In this document: positions 40,545 to 49,852 of the stretch, in pieces
Numbering within the stretch: the stretch's first letter is position 1
Layout: each line of letters opens with the position of its first letter
From: Pseudoroseicyclus_A sp041714655
GTDB lineage: Bacteria; Pseudomonadota; Alphaproteobacteria; Rhodobacterales; Rhodobacteraceae
Length of the DNA stretch: 64,000 nt
Direction of reading: 5' to 3'
Assembly (NCBI RefSeq): GCF_041714655.1
Contig: NZ_CP168219.1
Coordinates: forward strand, 1,736,001 to 1,800,000
Translations under genes and position numbers: made by a program
Notes under the pieces: generated by a model
The model's input: only the letters and a program-made list of their open reading frames with translations
Database searches by the model: none
Told to the model about the DNA's origin: nothing

Positions 40545-42596
40545 TCAGGCGATGGCCGCCAGATCGAAACCGCGGACGGCCGGGGCCAGATGCGCCGCAT
40601 CCACCGGCCGCGCGAAAAGGTAGCCCTGCCCGTAGGTGCAATGGGCGGCGCGCAGGACGCGGAGCTGCTCCGGCGTCTCGATGCCCTCGGCGACGATCTC
40701 GAAGCCGGACTTCTCGGCGATGGCGATGAGCGCCTCGACCACGGCGAGGTTGCGCGGCCCGGCCCCGAGGCCGGAGACGAAATGCCTGTCGATCTTCAGG
40801 ATGTCGATGGGCCAGGAGCCCAGATGCTGCAACCCGCCATAGCCGGTGCCGAAATCGTCCAGCGCGACCTTGGCGCCGCGCATCCGCAGCTCTTCCAGCG
40901 TGCGGAAGATCTGCCCCGTCGCCTCGCCCAGCATCACCTTTTCCGTCACCTCCATCGTCAGCGCCGGCCAGTCGACCCCGGCATCGAGGAGTGCGGTCTG
41001 CACATCGAAGACGAATTCGCGGTTGAGAAGGTCGAAGGAGGTGACGTTGATCGACAGGCTCGGCGGCGCGGCGCCGCAGGCCCTGAGGTCGCAGAACGTC
41101 TCGAGCGCCTGCAGCATGAGCGAGCGCGTCATCTCTTCCGCCAGGCGGTAATCCCCCAGGATCGCGGAGAAATTCTGCGGCGGCAGCACGCCGCGGTCCG
41201 GGTCGACCCATCGGGCCAGCACCTCGGCCGAATGGCAGGCCCCCGTCTGCAGATCGACGATGGGCTGGAAATAGGGAACGATGCGCCGCCCCGCCAGCGC
41301 CTCGGCGAAGCGGCGGCTGAGCTGCTGGTTGTGAAAGCGCTGATGGCCCTCTTCATCGAAGACGGTCGGCGTGCTCCGCCCGGTGCTTTTCGAGGCATAG
41401 AGCGCGGCATCGGCGAGCTGGAAGAGCCCCGCGAAATCCTCCGCCTGCGCGGGATAGAGGCTGGCGCCCATGCTCACCCGGCCGAGATCGGGCTTGCCGA
41501 GCATCGCCGTCGCCCGGAGGATTGCGTTGCGGCAGGAGGTGAGAAGGCTCGCCAGATAGGCGCGGCCATGTGAGGGCAGCTCGACCAGCGCCCCGAATTC
41601 GTCGCCGCCGATGCGCCCGAGGAGCGTGCCCTCGGGAAAGGCGCTGCGCAGCGCCCGCGCCACGGTCTTGAGATAGGTGTCGCCGAACTGGTGACCGTAG
41701 AGATCGTTCACCCGCTTGAAGAGATCGACATCGAGCAGGACGAGCGCCGCCTGCGGCTGGCCGGGCTGCAGCCGCGGGCGGCATTTCTCCTCGAAGGAGG
41801 CGGCGTTGACGAGGCCGCTCAACTGATCCGTCTCCGCCACCTGGCGCAGGTGCTGGACGCGCTTCTGGGCGACGACGAGATCGAGCTCCAGCGTCGTGCG
41901 GGCCCGGAGCGCCTCGAGCATGAAGGCGGAAAGCCGCGCCGCCGTGTGGCAGCCCCGGTCGAGGACGTCGACCGGCTGATCGGGGGACTTGTAGGCGAAG
42001 CCGAGCGCCCCGATGCGGATGCCTTGGGCGTCGATCACCGGGCAGGTGAGGAAGAGATAGGACTCGCCCCCGAGCGATTGCCACAAATGCGTCACGCCGG
42101 CGGGATCCTCCGCCGCGCGGCCGGGCCCGGCCGTGCCGATCAGGCGCTGAAGGCGGCTGCGAAGCGCCTCCTCCGCCGGGCCATTGGCCTTCGGCTCGGG
42201 CGGTGCGGCGGTGCTGTTGGCGACCGTGGCGGCCGGCGCCATGAAATCGGGGGAGAGCAGCAGCAGGCAGGCATCGGGCTCGGAGACGGAGCAGGCCATC
42301 TGCTCGACCATCTCGCGGAGCTGCCCGAGCTCTTCGGCGAGGAAGGCGCCCTCCTCGAAGGAATAGCCATCGCGGTGGCGGCTCATGTCTGCAGCCCTGC
42401 GGCCCCCTGCCAACGGCCGGGCGCCGCCGACCAGCGCGCCCGCCGCCGCGGCAGCGGCATCGCGGCGCTGCTGCAGGCTGCGGTCGAATTCGCGCAGGCT
42501 TTCCTGCAAGAGCCGGTCGGCATAGGCCCGAAGTGACAAGCCTCGATCCGTCTCGCGCCCAGCAGCAACCATCGCAACATTCCGAACTTCCGGCAT
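40545..42596 (-). CDS. GGDEF-EAL cyclic-di-GMP enzyme with N-terminal GAF-like region
   Basis: 683 aa. A GAF-like segment (about 80-235, with YLFLTCPVIDAQGIRIGALGF) precedes a GGDEF domain whose active motif RIGGDEFGAL is intact, then an EAL domain with EVLARW in place of EAL but with the metal and general-base residues retained (LSINVTSFDLL, KVALDDFGTGYGG, ILKIDRHFV, VAEGIETPEQ). It could both make and degrade c-di-GMP. Alternative start at 42572 has a better ribosome-binding site. A nested dyad lies upstream (42633-42670). Confidence 0.92.
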   Translation of the reverse strand: MPEVRNVAMVAAGRETDRGLSLRAYADRLLQESLREFDRSLQQRRDAAAAAAGALVGGARPLAGGRRAADMSRHRDGYSFEEGAFLAEELGQLREMVEQMACSVSEPDACLLLLSPDFMAPAATVANSTAAPPEPKANGPAEEALRSRLQRLIGTAGPGRAAEDPAGVTHLWQSLGGESYLFLTCPVIDAQGIRIGALGFAYKSPDQPVDVLDRGCHTAARLSAFMLEALRARTTLELDLVVAQKRVQHLRQVAETDQLSGLVNAASFEEKCRPRLQPGQPQAALVLLDVDLFKRVNDLYGHQFGDTYLKTVARALRSAFPEGTLLGRIGGDEFGALVELPSHGRAYLASLLTSCRNAILRATAMLGKPDLGRVSMGASLYPAQAEDFAGLFQLADAALYASKSTGRSTPTVFDEEGHQRFHNQQLSRRFAEALAGRRIVPYFQPIVDLQTGACHSAEVLARWVDPDRGVLPPQNFSAILGDYRLAEEMTRSLMLQALETFCDLRACGAAPPSLSINVTSFDLLNREFVFDVQTALLDAGVDWPALTMEVTEKVMLGEATGQIFRTLEELRMRGAKVALDDFGTGYGGLQHLGSWPIDILKIDRHFVSGLGAGPRNLAVVEALIAIAEKSGFEIVAEGIETPEQLRVLRAAHCTYGQGYLFARPVDAAHLAPAVRGFDLAAIA

Positions 42597-42632
42597 TCAA
42601 CAGGGCCGGTCCCGCCGGGACCCCGCCCCTTC

Positions 42633-42670
42633 CTCAACAACTCGGCTCAGGTTTGAGCCAAATCGTTGAG
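42633..42670. promoter_or_regulatory. Nested 38-bp dyad upstream of the GGDEF-EAL gene
   Basis: Outer arms CTCAAC (42633-42638) and GTTGAG (42665-42670); inner arms GGCTCA (42644-42649) and TGAGCC (42654-42659), with 5-nt spacers on each side and a 4-nt centre. The structure begins 37 bp upstream of the 42596 start codon. It could be an operator or a leader-RNA hairpin. Confidence 0.45.
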
Positions 42671-42699
42671 ATCGCGTTAAGTTCGAAGAAAGGAACGCC

Positions 42700-43314
42700 C
42701 TACCAGAGCGACTTTCGATAGGCTTCGGCGAGCGTGACATCGAGCACATCGGCGCTCTCGACCAGTGCGAGCTGGTCGCGGAGGATCTGCCCGAGCGTCG
42801 GCATCTCGGCGCGGTCCGGCCAGCTCTCCGGCTTCCAGAGCTCGGAGCGGATGAAGGCCTTGGCGCAATGCATGAAGACCTCGCGGATCTTCACGACGAG
42901 CACCGCCTTGGCGGGCCGCCCGTCGACCCCGAGTTCGGCGCAAAGCCCCGCATCGAAGGTCAGCCGCGCCTCGCCGTTGATCCGCAACGTCTCCTGCATG
43001 CCCGGGATCAGGCAGAGGAGGCCGATGGCGGGGTTGTCGATGACGTTCTCCCAGGTATCCAGCCGGTTGTTGCCGGGCCGGTCGGGGATGGCGATGGTCT
43101 TCTCGTCGAGGACAGCGATGAAACCCGGCCGGTCGCCCTTCGGCGTCACATCGGCCCGGCCGCCCTGCCCTTCGGAGCCGATGGCGACGAAGGGGCAGCG
43201 GGCGAGAAAGGCGCGGCCATGGGCATCGAGCCCCGGCAGCACCTTGCGACTGGCCGCCTCTCCGACCGTGCCGTACCCGGCGCGAAGCTCTTCCCTGGTC
43301 TCGATGAATTTCAT
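42700..43314 (-). CDS. Pyridoxamine 5'-phosphate oxidase-family flavoprotein
   Basis: 204 aa. A split-barrel FMN-binding fold: FLARCPFVAIGSEGQGGRADVTPKGDRPGF, then IAIPDRPGNNRLDTWENVIDNPAIGLLCLIPG. The pattern matches the MSMEG_1061-type PPOX family, not true PdxH. Such proteins bind FMN or F420 and reduce or modify unknown small molecules. Upstream of the GGDEF-EAL gene on the same strand; tRNA-Ser lies beyond its 5' end. Confidence 0.85.
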   Translation of the reverse strand: MKFIETREELRAGYGTVGEAASRKVLPGLDAHGRAFLARCPFVAIGSEGQGGRADVTPKGDRPGFIAVLDEKTIAIPDRPGNNRLDTWENVIDNPAIGLLCLIPGMQETLRINGEARLTFDAGLCAELGVDGRPAKAVLVVKIREVFMHCAKAFIRSELWKPESWPDRAEMPTLGQILRDQLALVESADVLDVTLAEAYRKSLW

Positions 43315-43521
43315 GCCTGTGCCCTTCCGCTGCCCCCGGCCCTGTCGGTGTTGCCGAGTCGCACTCCGCCTAACACTGGCGCAGAAGCGGGTGTATGGTC
43401 ACGGCCGAAAAGCATGGAGCGGATCGATGAGCCCGGCGCGAAAAAGGGCCGTTGGAGACCGATCTCCATAGAAGTGGAAACCGCTGAAACCTCTGCGCGC
43501 AGACGACGATCGATCAAAGGA

Positions 43522-43611
43522 TGGCGGACAGGGTGGGATTCGAACCCACGAGACGGTCTCCCGCCTACACACTTTCCAGGCGTGCGCCTTCGACCACTCG
43601 GCCACCTGTCC
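43522..43611 (-). tRNA. tRNA-Ser (GGA anticodon)
   Basis: 90 nt including encoded CCA. Acceptor stem GGACAGG pairs with CCTGTCC, discriminator G. The D arm (GGCCGAGTGG), anticodon loop with GGA (CTGGAAAG), a long class II variable arm (GGCGGGAGACCGTC region) and the T loop GGGTTCGAATCCC are all visible. Decodes UCC/UCU. Confidence 0.97.
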
Positions 43612-43663
43612 GGCGCGGGCTCCATCGCAAAACCGGGGCGGGATTGCAAGGGTGGATCGGGGC

Positions 43664-44320
43664 TCAAACGTGACTGCGGAGCGCCCTGCCCTCGGCGTCC
43701 GAAAGATGCGGCAGGCCGTTGAAGAGATCGAGGCGAAGGTGCCCTTGCCCCGGCACCAGCCGGTGGAGCGAGCTGTTCTCAATCTGCAGGGCCACATGCG
43801 AAAAGGCGGTGACGCTCAGCTCCATCGCCAGCTTCATCGCCATGGCGATCACGCCGCCGGAGGTGACGAGCATCACCCGCGTCGCCGCCGCCTCATCGAG
43901 GACGGAGCGGATGCGCGCCTCGAAATCGGCATGGCTTTCGCGCGGGGTGTCGATGCGGCCCTCCGCCCAGGCCGCCATGATCTGCGGCAGATGCGTGAGG
44001 AAGGTCTCGCGGCTGGTGGGAAACGGCAGGGCGTGGCGGGCATTGGCATCGGCGGAGAGGCCGAAGTAATCGAGCTCGTCGAGCCGCGGGTCCACCTCGG
44101 GCGCCAGGCCCATTGCCTCGCCGATCAGCGCGGCCGTCTGTCGCTGGCGCTGGAGCGCGCCGGAGGTGATGCGGGCCGGCGGCGGCTCGTTCTCCGCCAG
44201 CCAGGCGCCGAGGCGGCGGGCCTGCTCCTGGCCCTGGGGCGAGAGGCTGTCGTAGCTCGCCTCGTCCTGCGCGGCGCTTTGGGCCTGGCCATGGCGGACC
44301 AGCAGGATCTCGGGGGTCAT
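43664..44320 (-). CDS. Histidine phosphatase (phosphoglycerate mutase-like) family protein
   Basis: 218 aa. N-terminal LLVRHGQAQ carries the phospho-accepting His; ITSGALQRQRQTA the conserved Arg; ELDYFG the proton-donating Glu region; and VMLVTSGGVIAMAM the second His-like position has Ser-Gly-Gly (SGG instead of the usual HGG/SHG). The substrate is not predictable (phosphoprotein, sugar phosphate or broad). Overlaps nothing; 11 bp after the secreted peptidase gene on the same strand. Confidence 0.85.
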   Translation of the reverse strand: MTPEILLVRHGQAQSAAQDEASYDSLSPQGQEQARRLGAWLAENEPPPARITSGALQRQRQTAALIGEAMGLAPEVDPRLDELDYFGLSADANARHALPFPTSRETFLTHLPQIMAAWAEGRIDTPRESHADFEARIRSVLDEAAATRVMLVTSGGVIAMAMKLAMELSVTAFSHVALQIENSSLHRLVPGQGHLRLDLFNGLPHLSDAEGRALRSHV

Positions 44321-44331
44321 GCGCGGGCCCC

Positions 44332-45111
44332 TCAGCGCGCCAGGCGGCAGGAGAGGCAGCCGGCGCCGCCCTGATCGCTGGCGCGGGGCAGCATGGTGCG
44401 ATCGATGGGCGCCACCTCGGCGGGCGGCGCGTTGGCGGAGGGCTCGTCGGCGGGCGGCCAGTCGATCGGCAGGTCGGGGAGCGGGTCACCGCCCGGATCC
44501 GGCCGGGGCGCGGGGTAGAAGGTCACGTCCTCGGCGAAATACTGGTAGCTGTCGGCATTGCGGATGGCGCCGAGCGCATCGCGCCGCGCCATGCGGGCGC
44601 ATTCCGACCGGGAATAGCAGAGGTCGTCGGTGTCGGCGACGACGTGGAAATGGCTCATCTCGTGGATGATCGTACCCTCGCGCGTGCCGTTCTCGAGCTC
44701 GGGCGCGCCGGGGCGATGGTCGGTCATGTTCGGCTGCGCGAAGAAGTTCGGGCAGAGATTGATGACGTAGGGCTGGTCCGGATAGACATTGGCATAGGTG
44801 TCGCGCAGGCATCCGTCCTCGCCCAGATTGGGGCAGACGGCGACCATCTCGTCGCTGAGCAGCGCCGTATTGACGGCCTTGAGATTGGTGCGCACCGCCT
44901 CGGCCCTGTCGCGGCTGAAGGTGCCGAACCAGCGGTTGTAGGCCTCGGTGTCGCCCACCTGCGCCGCCGCGACGAGAACGATGGCGCCGGCACCGGCGAA
45001 GGCCTCTTCCGCGATCAGGATCTCGGGCTTCTCGCAGCGCTCGAAGGTCGCCGCGCGGGCGGTGAGCGGCAAGACCAGAAGGAGGGCGGCGAGCAGGACG
45101 CGAAGAGTCAT
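44332..45111 (-). CDS. Secreted M35-like (aspzincin) zinc metallopeptidase
   Basis: 259 aa. Signal peptide of about 20 residues (MTLRVLLAALLLVLPLTARA). The zinc site is HEMSHFHVVADTDD: HExxH with an Asp ligand further on, the aspzincin arrangement of deuterolysin/Lys-endopeptidases. The later NADSYQYFAEDV also matches the M35 C-terminal pattern. Several cysteines (about six) fit periplasmic disulfides. The last ~50 residues are Pro-rich and end with a CLSC motif. Function is likely extracytoplasmic proteolysis. Confidence 0.8.
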   Translation of the reverse strand: MTLRVLLAALLLVLPLTARAATFERCEKPEILIAEEAFAGAGAIVLVAAAQVGDTEAYNRWFGTFSRDRAEAVRTNLKAVNTALLSDEMVAVCPNLGEDGCLRDTYANVYPDQPYVINLCPNFFAQPNMTDHRPGAPELENGTREGTIIHEMSHFHVVADTDDLCYSRSECARMARRDALGAIRNADSYQYFAEDVTFYPAPRPDPGGDPLPDLPIDWPPADEPSANAPPAEVAPIDRTMLPRASDQGGAGCLSCRLAR

Positions 45112-45120
45112 GGGCCGAAC

Positions 45121-47628
45121 TTACCCCCCGGCCGGCGTGTCGCCAACCGGGGGAATTCCATGCCCCTCCTCCCCGCGCGCGGCGTCCTGCCGCAGGGTCT
45201 CGGGATTGCGCAGCCACAGGTCGTGCTGGGCGAAGGGGATCTCGATCCCCTCTTCGAGGAACCGTGCGTTGATCGCGTGGTTGAGGTTGTTCTGCACCTC
45301 GAGGATCGTGCCGATCTCGCGCAGGATCACGCGGATCTCGAAATCGAGCGACGAGGCGCCGAAGCCCATGAAGAGCACCTGCGGCGGCGGGGTGAGGATC
45401 ACCTGCGGCTGCGCCTCGGCGATCTCGCGGAGGATGGCGTCGACGCGGGCGGTGTCGGTGCCATAGGCGACGCCGATCTTCACGATAAGCCGGCCGACGG
45501 CATTGCCGCGCGTCCAGTTCGTCACCTGGCCGGCGACGAGGTCGGCATTGGGGATGATGACGTCCCGGCGGTCGAAGGTCTCGATCCGCGTCGAGCGGAC
45601 GGAGATTGCCCGCACGATGCCCATCTGCCCGCCCGCCTCGATCCAGTCGCCTTCCGAGATCGGCCGCTCGATCAGGAGGATGATGCCGGAGACGAAGTTG
45701 GATACGATGGTCTGCAGGCCGAAGCCGACGCCGACGGTCAGCGCACCGGCGACGATGGCGAGCGACGACAGGTCGACGCCGACGGCGAGGATGGCGACGA
45801 GCGCGGCGAGGAAGACGCCGATATAGCCGGTGCCGGAGACGATGGCGTTGCGGGCGCCGACATCGAGCCGCGTGCGCGGCAGGACGGCGGCGCGGAGCGT
45901 CGACTGGAAGAGCCGCGTGACGGCGTAGCCCAATGCGAAGAGCAGCAGGAAGATCAGGAAATCGGTCGGAGAAATGCGGCTTTCGCCAAGCGCATAGCCC
46001 TCGCGGACCCGCGCCCAGAGCTCGGTCAGATCCTCGACCCGCGCGCCCCAGATGAGCGCGAGGACGGGCACGGCGGCCAGCGCCAGGATGAGCGCGAGCA
46101 GCACGGGCAGGAGCGGCCCCGTCTCTTCCGTGCCATCCTCGCCGCTACCGGCGAGCGCGGCATAGAGATCGCCGATGAGCCGTTGCAGGAGCACCACGAC
46201 GGCAATGAGCGCGAGGGTCAGGATGGCGGGCGGGATGACCGAGCCGGCGGCGGTGTCGAAGCCGAGCGTCGCCAGCACGGCGCCGGCGATGCCGGCGGCC
46301 ATCGCCGCCTGTCCGAGCACGCGCATGAGCCCGCTCCGGTAGGAAGAGACGGCGGCGGCGCCCTCCTCTTCCTCTGTCTCGCGGCGGGCCATGACCTGGC
46401 CGAGCCGGAAGAGCACGAGGGCGAGAAGCAGCAGGATGGGAAAGCGCAGCACCGCCGTCGCCGCCTCGCCGCCCTCTCCGGCGGCCTCGGCGGCGGGCAG
46501 GAACCCCAGAAGGATTGCCTCGGCCCCGAGGAGCCAGCCCAGGGTCTCGGTGAGCCGGCTGGCGCGGCGGCGGCCGGCCTCGCCCAGCCCGGCGCTGGCC
46601 GCGGGGCCGCGCTGGAAGATCTCTCCGGCCAGCCAATGGGCGAGGAAGATGCTGATGCCCGCCTGCGGCACCGCATAGAGAAGCGGCGTGGCGCGCGGGC
46701 CGACAAAACCGCTCTCCTGCACGACCACGGCCAGCAGGAAGAGCCCGAAGACCGGCAGCGTCAGCGATACGACGGACAGAACCGCCCGGGCGACGCGGGC
46801 GCGCGGGCGTTCCAGCCGCTTCGGCGTCAGCCGGCGGAGCGCCCGGCGGGCGGGCCAGAGGAGCACCACGCCGATGAGGACGGCGATGAGAAAGCCGCCG
46901 GCATCGGTGCTGATGGCCGACCAGCGCGACGGGCTCTGCGTCCGCGCCGCGATCTCGGCGCCCACGGCCGCGGCGCCGGTGACGACGCTGCGGCCCGCCT
47001 CGACCCAGGCGCGCGGCGCCAGCGGGCTCGGGCCGCGCGCGAAGAGCTGCTCGGCCTGGGCGGCGCGGTCGAGGGCATCGATCTCGGCGATGAGGCCATT
47101 GGCCTCCGCCAGCCGCTCGGCGGCGAGAAGGCGCGGTGTCGCCAGCCGGCGCCGCTCTTCCAGAAGCGTCTCGCGAAGCGCCGTCACCTCGTCGGAGACA
47201 TCGGCATCTTCGGGGCCGAGCGCGGCGATCTGGGCGTCGAGCGTCTCGATGCGGCCGGCGTGGATCGCCTGTTCGGCGAGGAAGGCGTCGCGCCACTCGC
47301 CCAGCTCGCGGCGGAGCGTGCGGAGCGCGAATTCGCTGCCGGCGCCGTGTTCGCTGAGCGAGGCGGCGCGGGCGGCGACGAGATCCCAGGTGTCCAGCTC
47401 CTCGTCATCCACGCGCGCATCGGGCCCGGGCGGGCCGGCGCGGGCGGCGGCGGCATCGGCGCCGACGCGCGGGGTGGCCGGGGGCTCGGCGGGGTCGGTG
47501 GTCTCGGCCGGGGACTCCTCGATGCCGGGGACGAGCGAGCCGAGCCCCTGCGCGGCGAGGGGCGCGGCGAGAAGGCAGGCGGCCGCAATGCAGGCGGCGA
47601 GACACCAGGCGCCGAAGCGCCGGGCCAT
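45121..47628 (-). CDS. MscS-family mechanosensitive channel, large (MscK/YjeP-like) form
   Basis: 835 aa from the ATG at 47628 (GGGGGGAGAC upstream). Signal peptide, then a periplasmic coiled coil (about 60-190), eight or so membrane helices, and the MscS core: IVAGALTVGVGFGLQTIVSN and FVSGIILLIERPISEGDWIEAGG, and the cytoplasmic cage to the C-terminus (RETFD/IPNADLVAGQVTNW). Opens under hypo-osmotic tension to release solutes. Normal length for this subfamily. Confidence 0.93.
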   Translation of the reverse strand: MARRFGAWCLAACIAAACLLAAPLAAQGLGSLVPGIEESPAETTDPAEPPATPRVGADAAAARAGPPGPDARVDDEELDTWDLVAARAASLSEHGAGSEFALRTLRRELGEWRDAFLAEQAIHAGRIETLDAQIAALGPEDADVSDEVTALRETLLEERRRLATPRLLAAERLAEANGLIAEIDALDRAAQAEQLFARGPSPLAPRAWVEAGRSVVTGAAAVGAEIAARTQSPSRWSAISTDAGGFLIAVLIGVVLLWPARRALRRLTPKRLERPRARVARAVLSVVSLTLPVFGLFLLAVVVQESGFVGPRATPLLYAVPQAGISIFLAHWLAGEIFQRGPAASAGLGEAGRRRASRLTETLGWLLGAEAILLGFLPAAEAAGEGGEAATAVLRFPILLLLALVLFRLGQVMARRETEEEEGAAAVSSYRSGLMRVLGQAAMAAGIAGAVLATLGFDTAAGSVIPPAILTLALIAVVVLLQRLIGDLYAALAGSGEDGTEETGPLLPVLLALILALAAVPVLALIWGARVEDLTELWARVREGYALGESRISPTDFLIFLLLFALGYAVTRLFQSTLRAAVLPRTRLDVGARNAIVSGTGYIGVFLAALVAILAVGVDLSSLAIVAGALTVGVGFGLQTIVSNFVSGIILLIERPISEGDWIEAGGQMGIVRAISVRSTRIETFDRRDVIIPNADLVAGQVTNWTRGNAVGRLIVKIGVAYGTDTARVDAILREIAEAQPQVILTPPPQVLFMGFGASSLDFEIRVILREIGTILEVQNNLNHAINARFLEEGIEIPFAQHDLWLRNPETLRQDAARGEEGHGIPPVGDTPAGG

Positions 47629-47651
47629 GTCTCCCCCCTGACGGCCTCCCC

Positions 47652-48686
47652 TCACGCGTCCTCGAAGACGCCCGGAATCGAGGCGGGCCCCCGCTCCAGC
47701 CAGGCCGGAAGCGGCAGGTTCTTCGACTTCAGGAAGTCCGGGTTGAAGAGCTTCGACTGGTAGCGCGTGCCGTAGTCGCAGAGCACCGTCACGATCGTAT
47801 GGCCCGGCCCCAGCTCCTTCGCGAGCCGCATGGCGCCCGCGATGTTGATGCCCGACGAACCGCCGACGCAGAGCCCCTCATGCTGCAGGAGGTCGAAGAC
47901 GATGGGCAGCGCCTCCTCGTCGGAGATCTTGTAACCCATGTCTGGGCGGAAGCCCTCGAGGTTCTTGGTGATACGCCCCTGGCCGATGCCTTCGGTGATC
48001 GAGGAGCCCTCGGATTTCGCCTCGCCCTCCATGAAGAGCGAATAGATCGCCGAGCCGCCCGGATCGGCCAGCGCCACCTTCACCCCCTTGGGCTGCAGCG
48101 CCATGCCGACGCCGGCCAGCGTGCCGCCGGAGCCGACGGCCGCGACGAAGCCGTCGACCTTGCCGCCCGTCTGCTCCCAGATCTCGGGGCCGGTGCCCTT
48201 TTCATGGGCGTCGCGGTTGGCGGTATTGTCGAACTGGTTGGCCCAGATCGCGCCCTTCTCTTCGGTCTTCGCCAGCTCTGCGGCGAGGCGCTCGGAATAG
48301 CGGACGTAGTTGTTGGGGTTCTTGTAGGGCACCGCCGGCACCTGCACGAGCTGCGCGCCGGCGAGGCGGATCATGTCCTTCTTTTCCTCGCTCTGCGTCT
48401 CGGGGATGACGATGACCGTCTTGAAGCCCATCGAGGCGCCGACAAGCGCGAGCCCGATGCCGGTGTTGCCGGCCGTGCCCTCGACGATAGTGCCGCCGGG
48501 CTTCAGGTCGCCGCGGCGGACGGCATCCTCGATGATGTAGAGCGCCGCGCGGTCCTTCACCGACTGGCCGGGGTTCATGAACTCCGCCTTGCCGTAGATG
48601 TCGCAGCCCGTCGCCTCGGAGGCGGCGCGCAGGCGAATGAGGGGCGTGTTGCCGATGGAATGGGCAAGGTCGGCGTAGGTGCTCAT
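47652..48686 (-). CDS. cysK: Cysteine synthase A (O-acetylserine sulfhydrylase)
   Basis: 344 aa. PLP enzyme making cysteine from O-acetylserine and sulfide. PLP lysine in NPGQSVKDRAAL, substrate loop EGTAGNTGIGLAL, phosphate-binding GSGGTLAG. Forms a unit with trgA and trgB, an arrangement described in Rhodobacter sphaeroides as a tellurite-resistance locus (trgAB-cysK). Start at 48686 (MSTYADLAHSIGNTP) is the family start. Confidence 0.96.
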   Translation of the reverse strand: MSTYADLAHSIGNTPLIRLRAASEATGCDIYGKAEFMNPGQSVKDRAALYIIEDAVRRGDLKPGGTIVEGTAGNTGIGLALVGASMGFKTVIVIPETQSEEKKDMIRLAGAQLVQVPAVPYKNPNNYVRYSERLAAELAKTEEKGAIWANQFDNTANRDAHEKGTGPEIWEQTGGKVDGFVAAVGSGGTLAGVGMALQPKGVKVALADPGGSAIYSLFMEGEAKSEGSSITEGIGQGRITKNLEGFRPDMGYKISDEEALPIVFDLLQHEGLCVGGSSGINIAGAMRLAKELGPGHTIVTVLCDYGTRYQSKLFNPDFLKSKNLPLPAWLERGPASIPGVFEDA

Positions 48687-48755
48687 GTTTTTGGCCTTAT
48701 CTCTGCTGCCAGAATGTCTAGGCGCCGGGCGGCAGAGGTTCAAGCGGCGCCCCGC

Positions 48756-49847
48756 TCAGAGGGCCATGAGCATGGCGATGAGCGGGCCGATGTTTATCTC
48801 TCCCGAGCGGACGAGGCCGAGCGCCCGTTCCAGCGAGACGACATGCACGCGGATATCTTCCCGCTCTTCCTCCAGCCCGCCGTACCAGAGGTCTTCTTTT
48901 TCGAGCCGCGTCTCGCCGGCATAGCAATGGAAGAAATCCGTGTTGGTGCCGGGCGAGGGGTAGAAGGAGAAGAGATGCCGGAGCGAGGTGAGCGTGACGC
49001 CCGCCTCCTCCTCCGCCTCGCGGCGGGCGGCGGCCTTGGGCGTCTCGCCCGGGTCGATGATGCCGGCGACCGGCTCGAGGACCCAGGGGTTGGGGTCACC
49101 GCGCTTCGCCGGCCCCGGGCGGAACTGCTCGACCATGAGGACGAGGCCGGTGTCCGGGTCATGGGGCAGCACGAGCGCCGCGTCGGTGCCGGTGAAGACC
49201 TCGCGGGGCACGCCCGTCTCCCGCCCGCCGTCGAAGCGGCGGTGGGCGATGTCGAGCCCCGAGAGCTTGAAGAAGCTGCCGTGGGGCGGCGCGCTGGCGC
49301 GGAGCGTGAAGTCCCCCGGCGCCGGGCTGTGGCGGAGCGTCGTGGGCGCGGGCTCGCGCGCCGCACGGAGCTGCGCATCGGCGCGGACCTCCATCATCCG
49401 CCACTGGCGGCGAAGTTCCTCCGGCGGCAGCGGCGGCTCGTGGGCGGCCATCTCGGCGGCGGCGAGGCGGATGCGGGGGGCGTCCCCCGCCTGCCAGGCG
49501 GCGAGGCTCCAGGGCGTGCCGGTAGAGGTCTGCTCCTCCGGCGGGAGGTAGACTTCCGCCGGGACGGCCCCGCCCTCAACCTCCACGAGCGCCTCGCCGA
49601 GCCGGTAGCCCCAGGGCAGCTCGAACCTGTCGAGCCGCGCGCGGCGGGCCTCGTCCAGCCCCTCCCAGAGCAGCCCCTCGGCCGCGGCGCCCTCGCGGCG
49701 GACGAGCATGGGAAGGTCCACCCCCATCACCCGTTCGGCGGCCCAGCCTGGCAGACGCGCCGGCCTGGCCCGCCCCGCGCCCTCGCCGGCGACGATGGAG
49801 AAGAGCTCCGCATCGCGGAGCGTGCCATAGAGGAAGAGGGCCGCCAT
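48756..49847 (-). CDS. trgB: TrgB: gamma-glutamylcyclotransferase-like domain fused to Nudix hydrolase
   Basis: 363 aa. N-terminal AIG2/GGCT-like domain (about 1-130: MAALFLYGTLRDAELFSIV, GYRLGEALVEVEGG). C-terminal Nudix domain (about 190-345) with the Nudix box GIIDPGETPKAAARREAEEE and following GV. Likely an ADP-ribose-type pyrophosphatase. It lies between trgA and cysK, the order of the tellurite-resistance locus of R. sphaeroides. Start 49847 preceded by GGCGCTGAG-type weak site. Confidence 0.88.
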   Translation of the reverse strand: MAALFLYGTLRDAELFSIVAGEGAGRARPARLPGWAAERVMGVDLPMLVRREGAAAEGLLWEGLDEARRARLDRFELPWGYRLGEALVEVEGGAVPAEVYLPPEEQTSTGTPWSLAAWQAGDAPRIRLAAAEMAAHEPPLPPEELRRQWRMMEVRADAQLRAAREPAPTTLRHSPAPGDFTLRASAPPHGSFFKLSGLDIAHRRFDGGRETGVPREVFTGTDAALVLPHDPDTGLVLMVEQFRPGPAKRGDPNPWVLEPVAGIIDPGETPKAAARREAEEEAGVTLTSLRHLFSFYPSPGTNTDFFHCYAGETRLEKEDLWYGGLEEEREDIRVHVVSLERALGLVRSGEINIGPLIAMLMAL

Positions 49848-49852
49848 GGCGC

